NCBI GenBank assembly: GCA_030295235.1 | Contig: AP026173.1 | Coordinates: forward strand, 1 to 64,000 | DNA from: Fistulifera solaris | Taxonomy: Eukaryota; Bacillariophyta; Bacillariophyceae; Naviculales; Stauroneidaceae | Direction: 5' to 3' | DNA length: 64,000 nucleotides | In this document: piece by piece, positions 56,052 through 64,000 of the stretch | Numbering within the stretch: position 1 is the stretch's first letter | Layout: the number at the start of each line of letters is the position of its first letter | Program-made: the position numbers and the translations under genes | The notes under the pieces: generated by a model | What the model saw: the letters and a program-made list of their open reading frames with translations, nothing else | What the model was told of the DNA's origin: nothing | The model's database searches: none

Positions 56052-57147
56052 ATGTCATATCCTGCAACGAATGAGGACTATTTGAAGGCTCTCGAAGAAG
56101 CGTATCGACAAGGGGCGGCAGCGGCGGCGCAAATGGCTTTGCAAGAACAACAGTCGATCAACAGTAATCGAGGAGCGTCGTGTCCGGACTTTAGCGGGCA
56201 GCCGATGGCTCTAAACAGCAATCAGCATGCTGCTGTACTGCCATTCTCGGTCCCTGATCCGCTCTTTCATCATGTCGCAAGTCAACCGCAACAGCAGCAA
56301 CAAACCGAGTTCATCATGCCCCTCCGCCGCCCCCCTTCTTCGATGCTACAACACGACATTGCACCCGCTTTTCCTACACAGCATCGTAGCTTTTCTATGC
56401 CGGATATGAGTGTTTACGCGTCACAGAAACAAGAAGATATTAAGCGTTACAAGCGTTTGGCGAGAAACCGTGCTTCGGCGCGCATTCGCCGTTTGCGAAA
56501 GAAACAGTTAGTCGATGAATACGAATCTGAAGTCAAGTCGTTAGGCAGTAATTTACAGCGTTTAAAAAGAGCACGAGTGGGGAAATAGTGACGATCCTCC
56601 AAGTCTTTTACAGTTGTTGAGCATGGAACGGGGACAAGATGATCTCGATCCCGCGCAACGACAAGAAGTAATCGCTTCGCTGCTTTCACAGCAACTTCAA
56701 GTCGTTCAACAATTACAAGAACTTATGCAAGAACAGTATGCGCTGTATGAGGTAGCAACCAGTGACAGCACAGAATTCGAAGAACTAGCCTCAATTTTGG
56801 AACTAACATCGAGTCAACGGAATGAAATTCGTGCGCAAGCGACAGGGTGGATGCAAGAGTGGCAGGCACTGCAAACAGTTGAAGACTCGTTAATTAACAT
56901 GCAAGAGAACGAGTGGCTTTCAAAGAACGGTGTGCCCGAGATGGTGGAGGAGCTGTATGCGTTGTTTAATAAGAATCAGCTCACCAAGTTTTTGATATGG
57001 ACCGACGTTAATCGAGAGGCTATCGATCTTGTGAATATAGTGAACGCAGTGTCGAACATGGGTATCGAGCATGACGGACCTGTGTTTCAGTTTGGTGTTG
57101 AGAACAACTGCGACGAGGGTTTTCATCAGAGCGATCTCAATTTTTAA
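56052..57147 (+). CDS. bZIP transcription factor, copy B
   Basis: Paralogue of the bZIP at 49905. Shared blocks are an N-terminal helix (NEDYLKALEEAYRQGAAAAA), SFSMPDM, the basic region KQEDIKRYKRLARNRASARI then RRLRKKQLVDEYE, and a C-terminal helical domain (LSMERGQDDL, QLQELMQEQYALYEVA, LIWTDVNREAIDL). A Gln-rich stretch precedes the basic region. The frame changes at the A5 run near 56567; read across it, the sequence KEHEWGNSDDPPSLL aligns with the matching part of copy A. Expected to dimerise and bind DNA in the nucleus. Confidence 0.88.
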
Positions 57148-57761
57148 TGCCTATACGCTGCTGAAGTCTAGAAACATAATGTCCTTATTGACCTAACCTT
57201 CGATCGCTAGCTGTTTTTGTAATCTAGTTTAGATGACAAAAGGTAGAAATAAAATCTTCGAACTTCGAAAACAATAGACACAAGAAGGGCGGATCTCTTA
57301 CGGTAACATGGTATGGGTAAGAGTTAAGACACGATGAAATTACACGATACGGGACTGCATCCTATAAGACACGGTTGAACTTGAAAAACACAATGTCGGA
57401 CGTGGAAGTATTGGCTTGCAGTACATCACACGTATACTGTAAACAGAAAAGTACTTTCCGTCAGAAGTCGTGCGTTCCAATCCAAGTTGTAAATTGTCGA
57501 TGTCATCTTGAACTGGACCACGAGCACGGACGAAACTCCTCCAAAGTGTGCGGGCCAAATCAGTGGAAAAGAATCGTATCCGATGGCCATCTGGCCATCG
57601 TCTTTGTCAACAACGACGACATCAATAAGCAACGAAAGCAACAACACAGCAGTTGAAGGAGGCCAGAGTCTTTCAACAACCACAAGTTTATTGTGGCAAT
57701 CAATTCAAGGGGATCCACGCCGGTCGTAGTAGTATGGTGACAATTTTTCTGGTAAGCAAAG
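57148..57761. other. Intergenic, nothing recognised
   Basis: Spacer between bZIP copy B and Alba-like copy 4. Short frames here have no domain and no paralogue in the corresponding spacer after copy A. Confidence 0.6.
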
Positions 57762-58767
57762 ATGGAGGAGGGAAATAAGAGTCAACAAAAATTGAAAACA
57801 TCATCAAATTTATCAACGGATGCAACAGTATCGGAAGACAAAAAGCCGGCAAGCGGAGAAAGAGCACTAGATGAGCAAAGTTCGGTTGCCTATAGTTTTC
57901 CGTACAGCTGGGAAGCCATGTCAGTCTCTTCTCTTTTCAGTCAACAACAACATCAGCAGCAACATCAACAGTTTCATCCATCGTTCCACTCATTCCACAC
58001 CAGCGGCTATGAGACCCAGCCTCACCATTACTATGCGCAAGGTGAACCACAATTACAGTACTTTCAATCGCATCAAGGAAATATCCAATCTTCCTTCCAA
58101 GACGACCCGCAATCGCTAGATCACTCGCAGCAACTTTACTTTCAACATCCCCAGCAAGACCTTTTAGAAGCACAAAATAGTCCTCTTCGATCCAATTACT
58201 TTTCCACTCCTCGAAATGACTCTACCATTCACGTGGCAGCGGGTAAGAGTCCCACTGAAAATGTAAGTTGTTTGTTGCCAATATCAAGCATTCTTCTCGC
58301 CTATCCCATACACATAAAACCTCACAGGAATATTTGTGATCTTTGAATCGATCGATCATTAACAAAGATGAACTTGGCGAGAAAGTTCTTGGTGCATCAT
58401 GAGATCGTCTATTTGAGTGCATTCGACGCTGCAATTGTGATTGCTATCGATGCCGCGCTGTTATTGCAGCGATCAAAATATGCTACCATCGTTCGGTACG
58501 TCATCTGTTGCGGGTGTTAATGATATCTCGCTGATTGCTTAGGTCACATTCCATACTTATCTTTGTTTCCGTTATATCACGCGTATCACGCAAAGAGTCG
58601 AGACCGATACCGAGGATCGCGTCGAAATGCAACAACGCAATCGTAATGATTCGTCTCCTTCGTTCGCACCTATTGTCAAGCGACCCCAGATTCGTATAAC
58701 GCTACAACGCAATGAAGAATTTGTGCATTGGCTTACTGAAAACAAGAATGATGCTGGGGCGATTTAA
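57762..58767 (+). CDS. Alba-like protein, copy 4
   Basis: Three exons. Exon 1 (57762-58262) encodes a Gln/His-rich tail (SLFSQQQHQQQHQQFHPSF) and the first strand, STIHVAAGKSPTEN. Intron 1 is 58263-58367 (GTAAGT to ACAAAG, phase 0). Exon 2 (58368-58495) holds the core helix pair, MNLARKFLVHHEIVYLSAFD then AAIVIAIDAALLLQRSKYAT. Intron 2 is 58496-58595 (GTACGT to CAAAG, phase 2, splitting Arg). Exon 3 ends in RPQIRITLQRNEEFVHWL. Intron 1 is unique to this copy, while intron 2 is shared by the family. The Gln/His tail suggests condensate-type behaviour; this is inference. Confidence 0.65.
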
Positions 58768-59723
58768 CGGAAGGATGCTCGATCCAATATCAGGACGCTC
58801 TATGTAATTGAAACGGACGTTGTGCTGTGTCTAATTTCGTGTGAGTTACAACTATGAACAACGTTACATAAAGAATGAAGTCAACATAGAAACGCCAAGC
58901 TCATCGTGTTTACTAGAGACCCCTCCGTCGCTTTCCTGTTGTGTCGTTTTATGTGTTGCTCGAGAAAGAATAATGATTCATGACTGAAGTGCAGTCGTGG
59001 CGAAAGCGGACAACATTTTGGTTCATAGTAAATGCAAACGACATCATTTGGAAGGCTTTTTGACGCAAAATAGAAAGTCGTACAAAAGAAAACAATGCAA
59101 AGGACTATTTCATGGCAACAAAGACAAATGGAGCTCAAAAAAAACCAACAAATAAATTGTAGGTAAAATTGCCACTCGAGAGCATATCGATTCATTCATG
59201 ACTGAAAAGCAGGAAAAGCTGAACCAACACTGTGGCCTATAGTAAATAACCTTACTGTTTTTTGACTCAGACGGAGATTCTGAGGTGCTCTATTCTTTCT
59301 CATTTACCGACCCTCATCATTTCTTTACACTAGATCCTTTCTCAGCATCTCGCCTTTGCGGCTGGGGAGCTTTTTAAGACTCCCAGGCATTAGATTCATA
59401 GATTTTTTTATTGCCTCGGCGTCTCTCTGGTATTTTGTGCGATGTCGTGACTAGATTTAGTCACGCTGTAGCGCGCGATAAAATGCGCGCGAAAAATGCT
59501 GACTCACAAAACATGCAGTCTCAAAAAGTGACATCCATCCAAGCATCACAATCGTTCTTTCTCACACAATTCAAGTGTTTTCATAATCGCCTTGATGTTA
59601 TCTTTCTACCAGCTCATCCCTATCAAATACTAACATCCGACTGTCGTCTCCCTTTACCGTTATTACATGTACTTTCGGTTGTTTGTATTGTCAACATTGC
59701 TTTGTTTTACATTAACTATCAGC
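58768..59723. other. Intergenic with two hairpin motif copies
   Basis: No gene supported. The CATGACTG hairpin block occurs at 58976-59015 and in decayed form at 59195-59225. The start of the CRY-DASH gene lies at the right end; an in-frame upstream ATG at 59667 would add a hydrophobic leader. Confidence 0.6.
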
Positions 59724-61351
59724 ATGTCGACCGTTGCCAAGAAAGCCTCTTGTCAAGCCGTCTATTACTGGTTTCGCAACGATCTACGCTTACATGATCA
59801 TCCCGCACTGACCGCCGCCATCCAACGAGCGTCGCAATTGCAAGTTCCTCTCATTCCAGTCTACTGCTTTGATCCGCGTTACTTCGGCTCCGAAGCTTAT
59901 TCGGAATACGGAAGTTGGAAGTGCAGTCCTCGCCGTGCGCAATTTGTGTTGGAATCTGTCAGTGATTTACAACAGCGTCTTATGAATGCGGGCTCGAATT
60001 TGGTTGTCGTCACGCGACAAACTCCGGAAGACTACTTTATGACATGCAAAACGACCCATCACCCAAAGGCGTTTCTCTTTTATCAGGAAGAAGTATGTCG
60101 GGAGGAAACGACGATTGCCAAGAAAGTGACTCAACACTTTGATCGACAAAATGTACAGGCTATTTGGGGTTCCACACTCTACGAATTATCGGAATTGCCG
60201 TATTACGATGCTCCCGAGTCCATGCCCGATACTTTTACTCCGTTCCGTAACAAGGTCGAAAAGAAATGTGTCATCCCCAAGCCATTACCCGCACCCACGA
60301 AATTACCACCGTTTCCAGCCGATTTGACAACACAGCCCGCATCGAAATTGACCTTGGCGGACATTGGATACGAGGGAATGTTGGAGAAGTTGTCACACGA
60401 TCCACGTGGTGTCATGGAATTTGTGGGAGGTGAAACGGCCGGTTTGGCACGGGTCAAAGATTACATTTGGACCAAAGATTTATTGCGTCACTATTTTGAT
60501 ACCCGCAATGGTATGCTGGGTGCCGACTATTCGTCCAGAATTTGCACCGTGGCTGGCCCACGGATGCATTTCACCCCGCTTTGTCGCACAACAGTGTCAA
60601 CGGTATGAACAAGAACGCGTCGAAAACAAATCGACTTACTGGTTGATCTTTGAATTATTGTGGAGGGACTTTTTCAAATTCTTTGCTTGGAAACATGGGG
60701 ATACCTTGTTTCCAGCCCGGTGGTACGATTCAAAGCACGAAGCGTTGGAAAACGTTTGAGAAATCCTTGCAAGCGTGGAAGGAAGGAAAGACCGGGTATC
60801 CCTTGGTCGATGCGAATATGCGCGAACTAAACGCCACGGGGTTTATGAGCAATCGAGGCCGTCAGAATGTTTGCTCCTTCTTGTGCTTGGAATTAATGCA
60901 AGATTGGCGCTTGGGAGCTGATTACTTTGAGAGCACATTGTTGGACTACGACGTCTATTCCAACTGGGGTAACTGGTGCTCGGGAGCTGGTATGACTGGC
61001 GGACGTATCAATCGTTTTAATATTGTGAAACAATCCAAGGACTACGATCAGCACGGAGAATATGTCAAGCACTGGTTGCCCGAGTTAAAAAACGTTCCAG
61101 CGAATCTTGTGCATGAACCGTGGAAAATGACGCAGTTTCAACAAACGGAATACAATTGTCGACTAGGTGTCGACTATCCTCATCCCATTGTGAAACCGTT
61201 TGATGCAACGCCCAAGCAGGGACCCGACACTAAAGGAGGACGCGCGAACGGACAAAAGGGTAAGCTGGATACTAACAATCCGAACCGCAGTCGAGGACAA
61301 CGAAGGGATATGAAAAGTCTCAACAAAGGATCCTATAGAGTCGAAGGCTAA
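59724..61351 (+). CDS. Cryptochrome-DASH photolyase family protein
   Basis: An N-terminal photolyase domain ([35 protein letters not shown]) is followed by the FAD-binding helical domain. The CRY-DASH hallmark is clear at about 60836-60890, [20 protein letters not shown], then [40 protein letters not shown] and [19 protein letters not shown] repairs UV pyrimidine dimers in single-stranded or looped DNA and may act in light signalling. A basic Gly/Lys tail ends the protein ([16 protein letters not shown]). The frame changes near 60535 (then [11 protein letters not shown]) and at AAAA near 60751 (then [12 protein letters not shown]), without splice sites. With the alternative ATG at 59667 a signal-like leader could send it to an organelle. 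Confidence 0.92.
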
Positions 61352-61741
61352 GTAATTAATAACTCATGATTACGATGCACCTAGCTTCCAAGGACGCCCT
61401 AGTTTACGGAAAACTTAGATTGAATATGCCATGCAAGAGACTCTAGCTAGAGTATGACAGACAAGGCATTATGACTCAGGAGTCGGGAGCAGGCTATTGA
61501 ACTGCTCCTATCTTTGGTAGGCCTCGTAGACTAGTCTAAGTCGTTAGCCTAACGGCAACAAAAGGGCTAGATCGACATGAAGCCTTGAGCCTAAAAAACA
61601 GCCTTAGGCTGTTTCAAACGTGTTTCTCACGCGCTTTTCGCTTTCGCCCATTATTTTCGAAAACAACGCCCTTGAACAAATTACTTCACATGCGTTGCAT
61701 CGGATAACATTGACTAGCATTCGAGTAGACGCGATTTAAAG
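61352..61741. other. Intergenic with perfect hairpin
   Basis: No gene. A perfect hairpin, AAACAGCC-TTA-GGCTGTTT, lies at 61596-61614, preceded by AAAGGGCTAG and CTTGAGCC repeats. A transcript-end role is possible but unproven. Confidence 0.6.
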
Positions 61742-63138
61742 ATGCAAGATTGCTGGTACCGACAAGTTCCGGACGATGAACTCACTGAAACGCAACGACA
61801 GATCGGCGACAGCAGTGAATCGGCAAACCATCTTTGTATGATCCGATCACCGACGTGTCTTCAAGATGTTTTGCAGATTATGGACAAGAAGACCATTCTA
61901 TGGGGACTGGAAGGATCTATTACATTGGCAGACAGCGACTTCATTGACGAGTGTTGTAGCTCGTTACGAGTCGGGCGAGTCGGCGGAGTACGATTTGTGA
62001 TATACGGATCATCCGATCACGTGGTGGCGCAAATCGCATCTTTCCTTTGGAGTCTACATGACCGCGATGACGAATCGGACTTTATTGTCATTAATTATGG
62101 CTTTCGCAATATGTTTGATTTTTCGGTCGTTACCCCGCAGCAATTGGCTTCTCTTTTGAGAACAACCCAAGCAGAAAAACGCATTTGCACAGATTGTCAG
62201 TGAATCCCAATCAGGCGTCGGTTCTTGCCTCGCAGCCCTTCCAGATATATCTGAGGCTAGCGGATTGTGTCTTTCTATCGGAAGATCAAACATTTCTGGA
62301 AGTCTTAGAACGTCGAACTTCGCCTTTCGGCAATTTAAGACTGCCTGGTGATAATCCGTTTGCACCGGGCACACAGAGTCGGCTGTTCGAACTGCCAACT
62401 CTCGACTTCCTCTCTATTTGTCCAGCTGCCCTCGAAAGCAAAAACATGTTGCTGTCGCCTTTTTCTTCCAAAGTAGACAAACTCAAATTTTGCTTGGACG
62501 AAACAGACGATCAATGGCGCCATGTGAAATCGGTCAACATCGTTCCCAAGAAGTGTGTCTTAAAAGTCCAGTGCAAGTGCTACGGCTTTCCATCGGTCTT
62601 TTTACAAGCCACGGGCCATCTGTCCGAACTAGGACTGATCTATTCTTGTGTTACTCCCTCAAAGCAAGAACTTGCCGATTTAGCAACGGCCGTCGACACG
62701 AATCAAAATCTGCAAGGTCTCGAGATTGGAACTGTGGATCGACACTGGGTATCCTCTTGGCAAAATCTCATGACTGTCCTCGCACGCCATAACAGCCTTC
62801 ATACTTTGAAACTGAAAGTTTCCATTGATGCCACCAGGACTCACCGATTCGCCAAGCTTTGCCGCGGTCTTCTTTGGATGCTGACGGAAAATCACAAAAT
62901 CGACGTCATTATCGTTTCGCCAAGCAAAGGTGTCAACATTATTTGGAATGAGGCATTGCATGAAAGATTGACACTCAATCGATTCTTGCGTGGCTGCAAG
63001 GCACTCACAAGGGAGGTAGAACTGAATCGCTTGGCACTCTTGGGTTCAGCATTGATGGAATATATGAAACACGATACTCGCCGCACCGCCGCCTTGCTCG
63101 CCGACAATATTGATGCGATTTGTGTATTGTTGCAATAA
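61742..63138 (+). CDS. RNI/LRR-type repeat protein, copy 2
   Basis: Same lineage-specific family as 27450-28776 and 63271. Layout: an N-terminal block (CLQDVLQIMDKKTILWGLEG), a Phe-rich turn (DFIVINYGFRNMF), RNI-type strands (RLADCVFLSEDQTFLEVLER; LPTLDFLSICPAALESKNML), repeated NxSLxTLxL elements, and the conserved C-terminal helix block LTREVELNRLALLGSALMEY then LLADNIDAICVLLQ. The frame changes at the A5 run of GAAAAACGC near 62177. Function is unknown; protein-protein interaction is likely. It is tail-to-tail with copy 3, 132 bases apart. Confidence 0.65.
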
Positions 63139-63270
63139 ATATCATGGTGCGCAGAATGAAGTTTTAGAACTAAGAATTCATGCTTCATGCATGACAGAAT
63201 ACAATCTATGTAGATTTCACAAGTATCACCGTCATCCGCAATGGGTCTCTCTGCAATCGACTTATTTCGT

Positions 63271-64000
63271 TTATTGTCCATATTCAGCTTGAAGTAAAAC
63301 GCATATTACATCCACATGCTCCGACAGAAGCAACGACAAGCTTTTATGATCATCATGCATTACTTTCGTGATAGCTCTACTAAGCAACAAAATTCGATGA
63401 TGTTCGTTTTCACGTGTTATCGATCGACTCCCTTGGCGAAAGCGATTAAATTGAACCAATTTCTCTAGATCATCCATCCACTTCTCTCTTTGTTCGCTGA
63501 CCACGTTAACATCAATTAAAATACAATTCATCTTTACCATGGACAAAAGTGCGTCGATCCGTCTCCAATCGTCAACAACTAGATTGCCACCATCAAATGA
63601 AGAACGAAAATAAAGTTTGAGCCTGGTGAGACTACCATGACATTGAATGGCATCCATAAGATCTTGCCACAACCACAGTGACCAATGCCAATCGACTGGC
63701 CCTGCTTCCAATGTTTCCAAAACGGGATTGCGCTGTACGGCTTCGATTAAATGAAGCTGTGTTTCTTCGGTCATTGCGTACGTTGTCACTATTCCCAATT
63801 CGATCAAGTTGATGCTTGCACGGAGAAAGCAGGAAGCAAAACCGAAACAATCCTTGGTCAGCTTCAAAACAAATCGACGTGGAACGATGGTAATTGAATC
63901 AACTTCTTTCCATTCGTCACCCAATACCACCATTTCATACTCTACTTTTTCAGCATGTGCCGTGAATGGTAGTAAGTTGCTTGTACAAGCGGTCCGCGCG
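63271..64000 (-). CDS. RNI/LRR-type repeat protein, copy 3 (partial)
   Basis: Closest relative is copy 2: VDSITIVPRRFVLKLTKDCF matches VKSVNIVPKKCVLKVQCKCY, and both end in HVDVICVLLQ or NIDAICVLLQ. The frame is still open at base 64000, reading LLPFTAHAEKVEYEMVV, so the N-terminal half lies beyond the window. The inverted, tail-to-tail arrangement with copy 2 suggests a local duplication with inversion. Confidence 0.65.
   Translation of the reverse strand, partial: ARTACTSNLLPFTAHAEKVEYEMVVLGDEWKEVDSITIVPRRFVLKLTKDCFGFASCFLRASINLIELGIVTTYAMTEETQLHLIEAVQRNPVLETLEAGPVDWHWSLWLWQDLMDAIQCHGSLTRLKLYFRSSFDGGNLVVDDWRRIDALLSMVKMNCILIDVNVVSEQREKWMDDLEKLVQFNRFRQGSRSITRENEHHRILLLSRAITKVMHDDHKSLSLLLSEHVDVICVLLQAEYGQ

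Overview
This is a chromosome end of a eukaryotic microalga, most likely a pennate diatom. The first 446 bases are CCCTAA telomere repeats. Three things point to a diatom. Secreted or plastid proteins carry a signal peptide followed by an ASAFAP-like Phe motif (KAFAPS in a glutaredoxin, VAFQRP in a phosphoglycerate mutase, HAFVAN in a HugZ-like protein). Introns are short (about 60 to 107 nt) with GT-AG ends. The gene families (PSxxPS-rich extracellular proteins, LRR and RNI-type repeat families, bZIP pairs, CRY-DASH) also fit. The species cannot be named from sequence alone.

Layout. 0-8 kb is subtelomere: telomere, a degraded RecQ-like helicase gene reading toward the centromere-to-telomere direction (minus strand), then gene-poor DNA with small repeats. 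8-24 kb holds ordinary single-copy genes: an NMT1/THI5-like protein, a tandem plastid phosphoglycerate mutase, a patatin/iPLA2-type phospholipase, a PH-START lipid-transfer protein, a CSRNP-like Cys-rich protein, an ankyrin-UBA protein and a plastid glutaredoxin. 24-34 kb has hairpin repeats, a truncated PSxxPS protein, an RNI-type repeat protein, the first of four Alba-like genes and a large Pro/Thr-linked LRR protein. 34-49 kb holds a retinoblastoma-related protein with a duplicated N-terminal module, a bHLH-like/F-box-like regulator, a protein with 14 tandem ubiquitin-like domains and a HugZ-like protein. 49-59 kb is a paralogue cluster (bZIP, Alba, Alba, bZIP, Alba) with a 207-bp palindromic satellite in the middle. 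59-64 kb holds CRY-DASH and a tail-to-tail pair of RNI-type paralogues, the last cut by the window end.

Many genes that are clearly one protein are split into two or more reading frames. In almost every case I traced, the frame changes inside or beside a run of three to seven identical bases, with no GT-AG intron and with intact homology on both sides. I read these as probable long-read homopolymer indels in the assembly, and I annotate such genes as single loci. The helicase is different: it also has an in-frame stop and many breaks, so I call it a pseudogene.

The most unusual items are the subtelomeric helicase relic with a BED-like finger and a tyrosine-recombinase-like signature, the 14-domain ubiquitin-like protein built from seven A-B doublets, the palindromic 207-bp satellite, the duplicated [bZIP-Alba] module, the LRR gene whose three introns all fall at the same place in the repeat, and the double phosphoglycerate mutase whose second domain has lost a catalytic histidine.
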